This document shows, one piece after another, positions 48,201 to 60,863 of a stretch of DNA of 64,000 bases; position 1 is the stretch's first letter, and each line of letters opens with the position of its first letter. This DNA is from Tetranychus cinnabarinus (lineage: Eukaryota; Arthropoda; Arachnida; Trombidiformes; Tetranychidae), in NCBI GenBank assembly GCA_022266195.1, contig WHVY01000001.1, forward strand, positions 20,646,001 to 20,710,000, read 5' to 3'. Made by a program: the position numbers and the translations under genes. The notes beneath the pieces are model-generated. The model worked only from the letters and a program-made list of their open reading frames with translations. It searched no databases and was not told the DNA's origin.

Positions 48201-49707
48201 TGTCAATGTTAACAATAGTTGATCGACAATTGATTACCTAGAAAATGGTTTCCCATTCAATAGACTAAATTACCTTTTCATTCATTGCTCTTTTTACCTG
48301 AAGAAAGTCAATACTAATCGAAATATAATGATGAAAAATATTAATAAGTAAGATGAAAAGTGAATTTAAAAAAATACCTTTTCTAAATCAAATTCATTAA
48401 TTTCAATCTAATTTCAATGTAAGCCAATGTTATGTCAACGTAATGTCAATGGTTTTGTTTCATTGCAAAGTCACACTAAAAAATGGTTATCCAACAATTT
48501 AATAATTAGCTTGAATGATCCATTTCAATGAACCACTTTTGTGAGTTTACAGTTCTGCCATTATTGGGCTTATAATTGAATGAAAATGAATTTCATTTAA
48601 ATTGCTGGTCAATCAATAATAAGTGTATCATTTATATGCTATTATTTTTGATGGTGATGAGGAAAGAAAAGAGTTCGTGATTGTAATATCTTCTCTTGAT
48701 CTCATCTTCTTCCTATCATCATCACCATCATAATGACCATCTTCAACCTAATCGTGAGTAACGAGTCCCTATTGAAGGTGAGTGTTAAAAAAAAGATGCT
48801 CTCATAAAGATCATCATCATCTCACCTTTCCAATTTGATTGTATGTAATTTAGACTGGCAACAGAAAGCTACTCAAAACTTTAACACATCTTGACCTTAA
48901 AAAGTTTATCAATAATTGTTTTCCACTTGACCACAATCAAACCTGATGATCACCAACCTATCATAACTGTAAACTCAATGATTTAACAACAAAACCAACC
49001 TATTTAATAAGGTATTATCTATTGTTTGCCATCATGTTCAACTTGAAAACAATGGTAAACCATTGAGTAACATTGATATTGATCACCTGAAACTGTAAAA
49101 CTATCATACAATTGAAAAACCTTTTTTTGCCTAATTATATACATTTGAAGGCAAAAACAATGTACAACAATCACTTCAATTATAACAATTTAATTTGCGA
49201 TATGAGACCAGTTTTGGTAGCACATGAATTTAACCTAAAATGTCCATTTTTACCATTTCTTTCTTGCATTTGTCTAATTTCCGTTTCTTTTTTGTTCTCA
49301 CAGATGAACTCAGTCAAGATGGAGCTTGCGAGGTTTCCTCTCCCAGTTCAGTCTTGTCATCATCGTCATCCTCCTCTTCCTCAACCTCAAGTCCCGGAAA
49401 CCCTGTCAATGGGTCAAACCGTAATACCGGTTCTCATATTCATCTGTGGCAATTTTTAAAGGAACTCTTGAGTCAACCTCAACAGTATGGAAGCTGTATC
49501 CGTTGGTTGGACCGTACTAAGGGCATCTTTAAGATTGAAGATTCCGTTCGAGTGGCCAAACTGTGGGGTCGACGAAAGAACCGTCCAGCCATGAATTATG
49601 ATAAACTATCTCGATCCATTCGACAATATTACAAGAAGGGAATCATGAAGAAGACAGAGAGAAGTCAAAGGCTTGTTTACCAGTTCTGTCAGCCATACTG
49701 TTTTTAA
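42284..49707 (+). CDS. Ets98B: ETS transcription factor, SPDEF/Ets98B (Ets4) type
   Basis: Four exons: 42284-42650, 43301-43510, 44081-44146 and 49304-49707, giving 348 residues in frame. A serine-rich N-terminus is followed by a PNT/SAM domain (about 122-192; PFTWTVNDVLSWLSWQVKQ ... GDVLYAQLEIWKTL). A short linker exon and a serine run lead to an ETS domain from about residue 260 to the C-terminus (HLWQFLKELL, IRWLDRTKGIFKIEDS, MNYDKLSRSIRQYYKKGI). The HLWQFLKELL and KGIFKIEDS spellings fit the SPDEF group, which binds GGAT-type sites. The spider ortholog Ets4 works in early embryonic cumulus behaviour. The 5' boundary of the small third exon is uncertain: 44081 or 44093 both keep the frame, and neither has a good pyrimidine tract. 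Intron 1 carries a B3GALNT2 fragment. Confidence 0.92.
42800..43090 (-). pseudogene. B3GALNT2-like pseudogene fragment B in ETS intron 1
   Basis: A shorter, more diverged copy of B3GALNT2-like sequence. It joins parts of exon 5 with its upstream intron (42800-42990) to the end of exon 1 (about 43020-43085, GAGAAGCCTTTGAAAATA region). It lies wholly in intron 1 of the SPDEF-like gene and is antisense to it. It differs in breakpoints from fragment A. Confidence 0.85.
44147..49303. other. Intron 3 of the SPDEF-like gene
   Basis: A 5.2-kb intron between the linker exon and the ETS exon. It contains pyrimidine-rich stretches and GAT tracts. Open frames here lack conserved features. Large introns next to developmental transcription factor exons often hold enhancers, but nothing specific was identified. 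Confidence 0.5.
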
Positions 49708-51416
49708 GCACAACATTTCGCCTCAACAAACTGACCAACCCACCTAATCATGTTTTTTATAAGATAAAGAAATCATCACAATTTAAAAGTGAATCACTCT
49801 TTTCCAGGCTGGTTTCCCTGGAAATTTGTAAATCACTTGGTAACTGTAGACACATTAGTGTCTCTCATCACGTATCAATTTTTTGTCAACAAACGAAGGT
49901 ATTATTCGTGTTGTTTTTTTTGTTTCATTAACCAATCATAACACTACTTTCACTGACCATCATACGATAACCCATCAAATCACCCTCTAAACCCACCTCA
50001 AAGTCCCTCAACAGTTACGTTCATCTCGAACAGTCTTGATAGTTTACCTCAACTATCAATATCATTGCCAACATGATAAAAGACAGTATCAATGACTGTT
50101 TTTGTTTTTCAATTTAAGCCAAAATATTTGCTCATCTTGGTGATGGATTAATCTTTTCATGACTCCCATCAGGATTTCACTTGATAACTAATTAGTAATT
50201 AGTCTTGTGTAATCACAATTAGATTAGATTAGACAATTGAGATGTAACTGTTGAACAAACCTTCGCCATCTATGGTTGGTCGTATGAAATTTAGTGTAAA
50301 TGCAATGGTTAACAATTTACTAAATTCAATTCAAAGAGTTACTTTGAATTGAATTACATTTTTTCATCCCTCATTCACTCATTTTTCACATTCAATGAAT
50401 ACTTTTCATTCATCATGGACAAAGTCATGAAACAAATGTTCCCCGAATCCCAAGAAAATCCTAAATTCATTTTTTTGTTTATTTTCAAAAACGCAAATAA
50501 TAACCATTTAGTTTATTGGTTTTTATACTTTATCAATTTTTTAGCCTCAACTGGAAACAAAGGTAATTCATTCATTTCATTATTACATCTTTTAAACAAC
50601 ATGTTGCCCTAATAATTGTTACCAATTAGACTATTTACCTTAACAATTAATTGGTATGAAAATTAATTGCAAGCCACAATCAGATCATGAGACTTGAACA
50701 CGCAACATGAGTTTCCAATGATCTTTAATATTCAAGTTAAACCTCGTTTTAAACCTCTGTGATTAACTAACTGGAAACATGCAACAAGATAAATTAAACA
50801 CAAATTCAACTGTAAGCAGATGTAAGATGTAACAATGAAATTGAAACCTTCCAGGCTAAAAAATCTGGTGAATCAATTCCCATATATCAATGATATATCA
50901 GTTAATTGTATGTTCTATGAACATTGTTTACTGTTTCAAAGATTGGTTAATCCATTGATTAACCTTTCTTGATTCCTTTAAACCCTAAATCACCTTAAAG
51001 ATGCACAAAGTGAACCCAAATTGATCTAAACCTGGATCCAATGTTGATCAACCTCTTTGGCTCCAAGTGCATTTCAATCATTTGACAATCTTAACTTGCG
51101 ATTTAATGTCAAAGGTTCACCATCTTTACCGTGTACCAATCCCAACCTTTTACCCTTTCACTGCCCACCTCCTCTTGACCATTTCCCTTACCAAATATAC
51201 AATTTTAATTACACATTGATCTTGAAATATGCAACCTTTTTTATCCCTATTTACCCACAAACACAATTCAAGTCAATTCAATTCACTTTTGGGTTCAATG
51301 GCAATATCATGTTTTTATTTTTTGATACAATTTAACCCTAAATTTGCCTCTTTTAATCACTATTGTTGAGTTACAAAAATATCAACCTCATGCGATCTTA
51401 TTAATTGCAAAGGTTT
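49708..51416. other. Intergenic region after the SPDEF-like gene
   Basis: 3' UTR of the ETS gene and AT-rich spacer. No gene seen. Confidence 0.5.
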
Positions 51417-51509
51417 CCTTTTATACGTTAATTACGAAACCAACAATTGACTTTAATTGTTTGGTTAAAATGATTATGGAAAGCAAAAGTGTAACTAACG
51501 TATAAAAGG
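51417..51509. repeat. 93-bp inverted repeat
   Basis: CCTTTTATACGTTA at 51417-51430 is perfectly inverted at 51496-51509. Could be a very small MITE; no clear target duplication. Confidence 0.65.
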
Positions 51510-51807
51510 TTAATATACTCGCTGTGTTTGATATTTCAATTGTAACAATAAACCTTTCAATTTACATTTGGTTTTCACCAAAATGAACACTTTTTTTATA
51601 TAAAAATATACATTTACAAGTTTCTATATTTTTCTGGATTACAATTAAAATCTTTGTCCTAACAATTAAGGCTCAAAACAGTTGATTGTATCAATGCATC
51701 ATTTTTACTGGGTAAACTTGATAATTTTCATGTCTTTTTATTTCTTTGTACAATAAAAGATCAAAACAAACAACAATTAAATCTTGTCCATCTTTATTTG
51801 GTGACGA

Positions 51808-52260
51808 GTCATCTCACCAAAAATAAGCCTTTAAGTAAACTGCGTTATAAGCTATGAGAGTTCACGGGAAAGTGTTCATTTTTGTTAAAATGAATAGACT
51901 CAATTCAATTCATTAAATTAAATTTTTCAAGAGAAACTTATGATAAATTCAATAGGACTCAATTCCATAGCTACACCAAATCAAAGACATTAGATTGTCA
52001 AAGAGAATTGACCGTTAAAGGTAAAATATAAGAAAAACTGCATCTCTGAAAACTCCGATATTTAAAGCTGAATGATGATTATCAATTTTATACAAATACG
52101 TATCTAAATGGTGAAATTTATTTGAATTAATATCTTTCTCTATTCACAAGAAACATTTAACAATTAAGTAAAATTTGCAAAGATAAGCTGTCTTTGGTTG
52201 AAAACCAAAGGTTGTAAACTAAAATTGTTGTTTTAAAGGCTTATTTTTGGTGAGATGACA
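51808..52260. mobile_element. 453-bp MITE with 27-bp perfect inverted ends
   Basis: The ends start GTCATCTCACCAAAAATAAG and are inverted at 52234-52260 over 27 bases. The interior is AT-rich and non-coding. I see no obvious target duplication, and the family is unknown to me. Confidence 0.8.
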
Positions 52261-53476
52261 TGGAACCCTTTATTTAAACCAACAATCAAACTAACAAAAT
52301 CTTGAAATTTTTTTCGGTTGAAATTTCATGCAAAAAGGCGAATCAATAATGAAACAATTTAGATTAAAATGTCGATTCTTTACTCTAATCTAACATGTTG
52401 ATCTTTATTCAGTTGCATTGATCCTTTACAATTATTACAGTCGATTATTTAATTGCAGCTCAGATATGCTAAGCGTTGGTTAATTTCTGAAGGTTAATGA
52501 TTAGAAGGTAAGACATTGGATTGGATTAACCGGTGAAGATTTTCAATTTTATGATTATTGTTCAGGATTTGTGTTATCATTTTTATCATTTGGCAAGTTG
52601 AGGTAAGTGATTCAATATGTTCAATTGGATTTGATTGTTTTCGCTAATTGTCAGGTTAAAATCTAAGTTTAACCAATAACTGAATCAGAAATAATTTTAA
52701 CTGTGATGAACCGAATTTGGCAAAATTGGCTTTTAAATGATGAAAATGTCATGACATGATCATGAATTGTCTTGAATTGTTGCCATAATATAACAATTGT
52801 TACCCAAGGACGATCTAGATCTGTGAATGAAGACGATCAGATATGAACAATTTACAATGTTAATTATACTAATTCATGTTAATTAGTAAAGGTAAAGACA
52901 AATTTTGAGTCTCTGAGCCTTAATAAAATAGCAAATCTAATCTTATTGAATGAATCATTTTATTTAACTTCAATTGAAAAGGCTCATCATGACATCAATC
53001 AGCCTCAATTTGACGTTATACAATTATAATCAAAGGCCCAATTTACTAATCAATCCAACCATTGAAAAATTTAGTTTGAATCATCACTAAATATACAGTA
53101 AAATGGATGCAAAGTGTATCTTGAAAGCTGCTTTGGTTTTAATGCCTCAACCAGATTTTCAATTTTGGGTTGACTTTGGGTTTCACTCTTAATACTTTTA
53201 CCGTTTAAATTGTCATTTGCCAATACAATTGTATTTGTATTGTTGGTTAATTGTCTTGTATTTTATTAGTTTTTGGCCTTAAAGGTTACTATTCTAGTAT
53301 TTAATTTACACAATTGTGGTAATTGTAACTGCAAAAATTATAACTCCACCTTCAACCATTTTTTTATCATTAGATTCTCACTCTGACATTATCTTTGTTT
53401 CTCACTCTAATGCATTTCAAGAATAATTACAATGATAATTGTTTATTAGCTGATTAGAGTTAACTGTAACACAATT

Positions 53477-53490
53477 CGTATAAATATAAG
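53477..53490 (+). promoter_or_regulatory. Probable TATA element of the CNNM gene
   Basis: CGTATAAATATAAG lies about 50-60 bases before the CNNM start codon at 53539. It fits a TATA box with transcription starting near 53505-53515 and a short 5' UTR, with no sign of an upstream non-coding exon. Confidence 0.45.
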
Positions 53491-53538
53491 ACAACACCGA
53501 GTGGTAAATAAAACAGTCCACCACAAACTATCCAACTC

Positions 53539-56500
53539 ATGGTAAACCTTAAGTTATTTTCATTGCCAACAGCTACTCGAAGCTTAAGCCAATGTTTAAC
53601 CCCGCTTTCACAATTCAATTACTACTTGATTCTCGTTAATTTATTATCGTATTTAATTTATTCCAATGGAATCCCAATTGACAAGTTTTCAAAAGTCCAG
53701 ATCGATTCAGGTGCCGTCAATCCATTCTATGGTAAGTTAAAGTTCATTGTTCATTTCATTCCTTTTAGGGTCAAATTTTTATAGAAATCAATGTTCTTGT
53801 TTACCTGATATTATTTTCTCAACTCAGACATAGAAATCTTGTGATTGAAATCGCTGGCAATCAGTGATTCTAATAGTACTTCTGTGTATGTTATTTTATG
53901 ATATTTTGCTTTATCAAAGATGGGTTCACTTGAGTTATTATCATTGGAATCTGTGTTTGTCCTCATCTTAACAGAAACCAACTTCTCGGTCTATCTCTAG
54001 CTGATGTATTATGCTGTAATGTTTAATAACATGAGAGTTTCCATATTTTTCAAAATGAATTTGGAGTGATTTCAATGTTGAAATTTATAAATGATTACAC
54101 GGTTATCCTGTGATTTTACAAATTCACTGAGCAGACTAGGTAATGTTTATAAATGGGATAGATTTGATTCACAGCCATTTTTAGTCTTTTTTGTAGCTTC
54201 CAAATAAATATTTTCAATGAAAATTCTGGTGATTGAATAAAGATTTGATAGCATTTCTATTCAGGTATTGAAACATGTATTGCTGATAAATAATCAGCAG
54301 CATGGAATTTATTTTTGAAACTGTTATGTTGATAGCATGTTGACTTGATACATCCACTTTTAGCCGCAAAAATAAACATGACAAAAAAAAGTTATAACAG
54401 GGAACTATGAAAGGCATTTGATTGGATTAACCGGGAGATCAAAGGACAAATTTTTTAGCTAATCGTCGTATTTATTAAATGATCAAATTTGATTAGTAAT
54501 CGGCAGAAATTAATTCACAGAGACTTGAAACAGTTACATAAAATTACAAAGAAAGCTTTAAGATTGATTTCCAATAGATGGCAGATAATAAACTCCTTCG
54601 TTGATTGGTTAATTGGACAGATAAAAGTGTTAGTTATTAGAGAAAAATTATTTTTACTGTTAATCATTTTGTTTACTTTCCATTATCGAGATTCCAATTT
54701 TCTTTGAGTTTAATTGTTGTGTGTTTTATAATTTTATTACCATCTTTTAGCTGATGCACCTGGAGATATTCCATCTATAACTGGTATTCATGCTGAGCAA
54801 GAAAAAGCAAAGATCAGCAATGAAGGTATCAACATTATCTTTGCCGATACAAATACTCCGGTCCGTTTATTTGGTACTAACCTTAGCAATGAAACTATTA
54901 TAGCGTTAACATCTCATCCAATGCACAATGAGCACCGGTCATGTGATGACTTTGCAAGAACTGATTCTATTAAAATTTCTTACATATCTGATAACATGGG
55001 GTTCATCAGTTTGAGCCTTCCGAAACAAAGCGGTCAGCTTTACATGTGTGCAAAAAATCACGATGAAAGTCATCAATTTGGTTGGTATCATCAAGGTAAC
55101 GATCCATGGATAACATTTGAGGTTGAAGGTCGAGTTTTACCCCTTTGGTTACATATTATCGCCATTATCATTCTTCTTTGTTTGACTGCTTTGTTTGCCG
55201 GTCTTAATTTGGGTTTAATGTCATTGGATAAAAACGAGTTGCAGGTTGTAGCCATCAAGGGATCAGATTCGGAAAAAGCCCATGCCAAAGCAATCGCACC
55301 TCTTCGTCGTCGTGGTAATTTCCTTCTCTGTACCATTTTACTTTCAAATGTTTGCATCAACTCCACTGTCACTGTTTTAATTGAGGAGTTGTCATCAGGA
55401 ACCGTTGCTGTTATAGCTTCAACCTTGGCTATCACCATTTTTGGTGATATCATTCCCCAAGCTATCTGCTCTCGTCATGGTTTGGCTATTGGTGCCAAAA
55501 CAATTTGGATTATGTATTTCTTCATGTTGCTCACTTCACCACTTTCTTACCCAATCTCAAAAATTTTGGACTGGGCATTAGGTGAAGAAATAGGTGCTGT
55601 CTATGATCGTGAAAAGCTGATGGAGTTCATCCGTGTTACCAAAGATTACAATAAATTGGAGCCATCAGAGGTTAACATTATTTCAGGTGCATTGGAATTG
55701 AAGAGGAAAACTGTTGCTGAAATTATGACTCGACTTGAAGATGTATTCATGTTACCTATATCTGCAAAATTAGATTTTGAAACTGTTTCCAAAATTCAAA
55801 AGTCAGGTTACTCTCGTATTCCTGTTTACCGTGAAGATAGGAAAAATGTTGTAGCTTTGTTTTATGCTAAAGATTTGGCTTTCGTTGACCCAGATGACAA
55901 TATGCCGTTAAAAACTGTCATTGAATATTACAAGCATCCTTTGATTTACACTTTTGATGATACCACTTTGGATGTGGCTCTTGGAGCTTTTAAAGAGGGA
56001 AAATCTCATTTATCATTTGTTCGTCACCTTTATGATTCGGATACAACTGATCCCTATTATGAGATTATTGGGGTTGTAACATTGGAAGATGTTATTGAAG
56101 AAATATTACAAACCGAGATTGTAGATGAAACCGATATCATAACAGATAACCGATTGAAACAACGTCGTAAAGCTAAACCCGAATCAGCCGATTTGAATGA
56201 ATTTGCTCGAATCGGTGAAGGCCAAGATGGTACAATTGTTTCTCCTCAAATGATTCTTGCAGCATTCCAGTATTTATCATCATCTTGCCCACCATTTACT
56301 CCTGAGCATCTAACTCCCTCTGTCTTACGTCGTCTTTTGGGTCAAAAAATTTACTTCCAGCATGTTGTTGACCCTGATAGAGATGAAAAAGGTAAGCTTA
56401 AACTTTTCTTATATTTCATATTTTTCAGATGTTTAGCTGGCTTTAGTTTTTTGCGAGCTTTAACCAGCCAGCTAAAGCAAGATTTCCACGTAAATTACTG

Positions 56501-57283
56501 ATGATTTCCATTAGAAACAAGTGCAGCTAACTAATTTTTCTAATTGTTGTTAATGTTTTAATTGCTGAAAATTGAGTTTTTATTTTTACGTTTTACTTGT
56601 AGTAAACCTATTGATAATTTATTGAACATAAACAATGAAACATTAGTCTTCAATACATTACTAATTGGATATCAATAAATCTGCCAACATTATTGCCTTA
56701 TTATGAATTTAAATTGTTTGCATCTAGATGGAGAAACTACAAGATTTCAAATTGCCCAAAATTTTCAACAATTTATTGATTCCCATTTTTATTCCTTACA
56801 GAACCAAACTTCAAGCTTTATACTAAAGATAAATCAGTTGACTATTTCGTTATGATTTTGGAAGGCCGTGTTCAAGTTACTGCCGGTCAAGAAGGTCTTT
56901 CCTTTTTCTCTGGGCCATTTTCATGCTTTGGTGTTGATGCTTTAAAAACAAGTGATATTCCACCTGACTCCGAAACTGGATTATCTTACAAACCTGATTT
57001 TACCGTTGAACTTGTACAGACTACAACATATCTTCAGCTCCCTCGTAAATTATATTTATCGGCTGTGAAAGCATCTCAAATGGAAAAGGCCTCTGGAATC
57101 ATTGGAACTGATGTTGGTAAAGCTTTGGCTAAACAAATTACAAAGGATGCCGAGATACCGACTGAAATGATTTTGATGACCAACAATGTGAAAAAGACTG
57201 ATTCATTTTTTGATGGAAGTTTATCGAGACAAGATACAAAGAAAAACAAGAATGAAGCCAACAAAAAGGAAGGAGATAGCTGA
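53539..57283 (+). CDS. CNNM: CNNM/unextended-type metal (Mg2+) transport mediator
   Basis: Three exons, 53539-53731, 54751-56391 and 56802-57283, give 771 residues with both introns in phase 1. A hydrophobic leader and an extracellular region (residues to about 190) precede the CNNM transmembrane (DUF21) domain, about 193-330, with LFAGLNLGLMSLDKNEL and TIFGDIIPQAICSRHGLAIG. A CBS pair follows (LKRKTVAEIMTRLEDVFMLP; SGYSRIPVYRED; IIGVVTLEDVIEEI), then a cyclic-nucleotide-binding-like domain encoded mainly by exon 3 (YFVMILEGRVQV) and a lysine-rich tail. The family (Drosophila uex, vertebrate CNNM1-4, bacterial CorC) mediates Mg2+ efflux at the plasma membrane. The domain order and length are complete. 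A possible polyadenylation signal AATAAA lies at 57484. Confidence 0.96.
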
Positions 57284-60200
57284 TAGCAGCTTAATTAACT
57301 TATTTAAATTTCCATAAGAAAAAATCATCTGTTCATAGTTTTACTTTTCTTAGTTGCATCGACATCATTAGCAAACTAACCATCACATGATTATAGCATT
57401 ATATAACATGATATAATCAAAAAAAAGGATTAATCTTTTAATATTGAGACAACTGTAATAGATAGTTCAAGATAATGTTAACCAATAAATGACTTATTAC
57501 AAAAACAAATCTTTCTTCATTTGAATAACCCACTGGTTGAGCAAAGTTCATAAAATCAATAAACTAGTTGTGATTGTACAACCTTCAATATTGCTTGAAA
57601 GTCAATGTTTTGGCCCAATATGTTGTTTCAAAAGTGTTACACTGTAATTATCATTACGGATGGTAGTTGATGATTAACTGTTATTAATTGTATTAATATG
57701 GTTTAACTGATAATTCACAAGGATTTTTCTGATGGATCAAGATAGAATGTTCAGACTTGTTCATTAATAAACGATAAAAACAAATCAATGGGTGAATCAT
57801 GTAATACATTTTAGAGACAAATATTACATTATCAATCTATCTACACACACTATGATAAAGTAGCATGAATAATAATTTAATATCGAAGAGAAGTTCATTA
57901 ATAAATCAAATTGTCTCTAATAACCGTTTAAATTGTTATTTATGTAAATATCTTTTCATCTAAATACAAAATACAAGTTAATGATGTTACCATATAATCA
58001 TTTAAATTGATTCAAAGTCATTAGTAAGAAACAAATAAGACAAAAATGATCACAAAAAGCAATTTATTGATTTCTCAATGAATTATTGTTGTCATGTAAA
58101 TAGATCAACTATAACTAGACTTGTAATTATAAGGTCAATGATGAAATAGACATTAAGATTTCAATAAAGATGGCGATGAAAGAAGAAGAAAAAAAAGACA
58201 TCGGAATTCAATTGATGATCGGAATCATCATTAAATTTAATTCTTACAAGTCAAACCTGTTAGGTAACCTTGACTGGCCCATGCAACCTGAAAAACATCC
58301 TTGACCCTATTTCAATTGATCAATGAGCAAAAAAAGTCATAAGAATTTAAATTCTGCAAATGACCAGAAAATATTCAAATTGTGAATGTTGATGGCTGTG
58401 ACTCGATTAATTGGGTTAATTTGCATGATCAAAGTACAACTTTGATCACATGAAAAGTCTAGGTTCATCGTGAGATAAATCAATAAATCACGAAGGATTT
58501 TGTCAAATTAAGACTTGTTAAGCTAAAGATATTATTATAATCATAATTCAGTGGCTTAATTTTTCTGATCTTTTGCTTGATTGAGTCTCGATTCAGCCGA
58601 CTTTGATTGTTCAGCATTAATCTTTAGTCATGTGTTTTCATTTATCACTCAATTTGGGTATTTTGAAATGTTGCTCTTTGGAACTACAAAAATTAGTCAT
58701 TTGGATATCAGTTATTATAATTATTATTTGTCTTGTATTGCTGACTTAATTGATAATTGACAGTTAGTTTAGGATTGATCAGAAGCTTAATTATTTTGGT
58801 TTAATAAGTTAAATCTTTATGCATTTATTTCCAAGAAATGGGCAAGTTGAAAAGGTCACAAATCAGGTTGTGTGGATGATGCTGGGAACGGTGAAGGGTC
58901 ATCTAATGATTAGTGGAGATGGCTTTAGTTGATTTAAATCAATTTAGGTTCTGGAATTAACCAGCAATTTCCAGTCCACTGGGTCAGTTACCAATCTTTA
59001 CCTAATATCATTTTATATTTAGATCTTATTTGGTTACCTTCTCCACCTTAACAGGTTACTTTCGAGAAACTGTCAAACAATATTAATCGTTCATCGGCCA
59101 ACTTTCAGTTAAACTAATTAATCTAATTTGATAATTTGCTGGATTCCTTGCCAATCGTCAATTGATAACCATTTAAACAGCATCCAAAACAATCCAATAT
59201 CAAGCAAATGATCGTTAATGTTGAGTTATCAGTTTGTTTCTCGTTAAGGTTGGTGTTTACATTAAGCCAATCCAAAGTAGATCGTTAATTCAGTTGTATG
59301 TTTTCAATTAATTTCCAAATGATAAGTTAAACAATTTAACATTTGTATTGAAAATGGGAAAACAAAGATTGAGAATTAAGATGATCAAGATGAGGATAAA
59401 GCCGACAATACACAAGCCGCTCCTAAAGTAGCCTCTGAACATTTTCCTTCTCATTCTGTTATCGATAGCATCAAAAAGTCATTGCTTGAAAAATAATGAT
59501 AATAACAATAATAATCATCATATTTTGCAGGGAAAATGGTATCAGAAGAAAGTAAAAATTGACCAAAAGTAAATTTCGCCACGGAGGTTGATCTCATGAC
59601 CTTGATCTTCCTTTCTCCTTCTCTTTGATCATCTTCTTCTTCTGGCTCTTTTCATCTCTTTTTTTACAAGTGTTAAGAGATTTGATCATCTCCCTCAACC
59701 TCTTGGCCAAAGCAATTTACGATTTTTAAGGAGTGCCTTTCACTGTAAATTGGCCGTTCTCTCCGCAGATCATTTTGATTCCAGAGGCTGTTTCTTAATT
59801 ATAATTCGTGTTATATAAAGATTCTTGCCGATGTTTTACAACTTTAACTTTCAAGTATATTCCCGATTATTTCAACTTCAAAATTGATTGAACTTGTAGG
59901 TTGGCGTTGTTACTGTAATGGAAACAATCAAAAGAAAAGGAAAGCATAAAAAATGATGATGAAGATGAGATTGATGTTACTTGTTGCAGTTGCTGTTGTT
60001 GTTGTTTGTATCGCTAATGATGATGATGATGATGAAAATATCTATTGGTTTTTGTAAAGTAATCAAACAACCAAGAAGCGCAAAATGAAGGAATAACAAT
60101 ATTTACAATAGAAAACGTTTCACTGGCTGTTGAGATGAAATATCACTTTGTTGCACTTCATTTGGTATTGATTCGTTATCAGTTTCTAGTGGTTTTCAGA

Positions 60201-60643
60201 GTCCAATATTTTTGTTATCATGTATTTCAATATTCCACATTCATTTCAATTCATCCAACAATAAAGTTAATAATAATAATGGTAAAGAAAACAGTAGCAA
60301 ATCGTGATTTACCCAAACAAGATGTTTTTCACTCTCACTTTAACACACAAAATACAATCAACAAGATGTAACCAACCAACCACACAATTTGATGTTAGTT
60401 TCTTTAATTTCATTTTTTCCCTTCAGTTTTTTCCTAACTTGTTCATGTTAACAGGGTGGTGCTGGTCAGGCTGTGAATATGATTTCATGAGGTTATAACC
60501 AAAGTATAACAACCAACAGAAGTTGACTTGATTAATTTGAATACCGTGATTAAACTTAATTAAGGTTAACATTGCACGGTAGCAGATCGCTGGTATTTAA
60601 CTTTGCTCCTCCATTGTTGCCAAATTTACTTGAGTTTCTTTAC
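57284..60643. other. Intergenic region after CNNM
   Basis: CNNM 3' UTR and AT-rich spacer, with a GAT tract at 60017-60034. No gene recognised. Confidence 0.5.
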
Positions 60644-60863
60644 CATTTCCCTTGTAGAGAAGCGTCAATCGGAGATTTGCAGTTGCGGCTTTTGAGATTG
60701 ACTATGATAATTAATACCATTACATAAGGTATTGAATATAATAGTACATGTACCATTATAATAACAGTCAAGGTAAACCAATAGAGTGGCCGGAAAGATC
60801 CATTGTGATCCAGACAATAATTAAAATTAATTACGCATAGTTGATTGAGTTGACTAGCGGAAA
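60644..60863 (-). CDS. Candidate exon of a multi-pass membrane protein
   Basis: A 220-base open stretch on the minus strand between a TTTCTTGCAAG acceptor (just right of 60863) and a GTAAAG donor (just left of 60644). It encodes a short cysteine-containing loop (CVINFNYCLDHNG) followed by a strongly hydrophobic segment with an internal proline (YSIPYVMVLIIIVNL) and a basic end (KSRN). This looks like extracellular loop 2, transmembrane helix 5 and the start of loop 3 of a rhodopsin-like GPCR, but no flanking exon was found and the match is not decisive. Confidence 0.3.

Noticed and set aside
55091..55453. 120-codon minus-strand open frame
   Set aside because: It is the antisense shadow of the conserved CNNM transmembrane domain.
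59390..59497. Short plus-strand frame reading DEDKADNTQAAPK... to a TAA
   Set aside because: Looks somewhat protein-like, but it is only about 38 codons, has no good acceptor and no partner exon.
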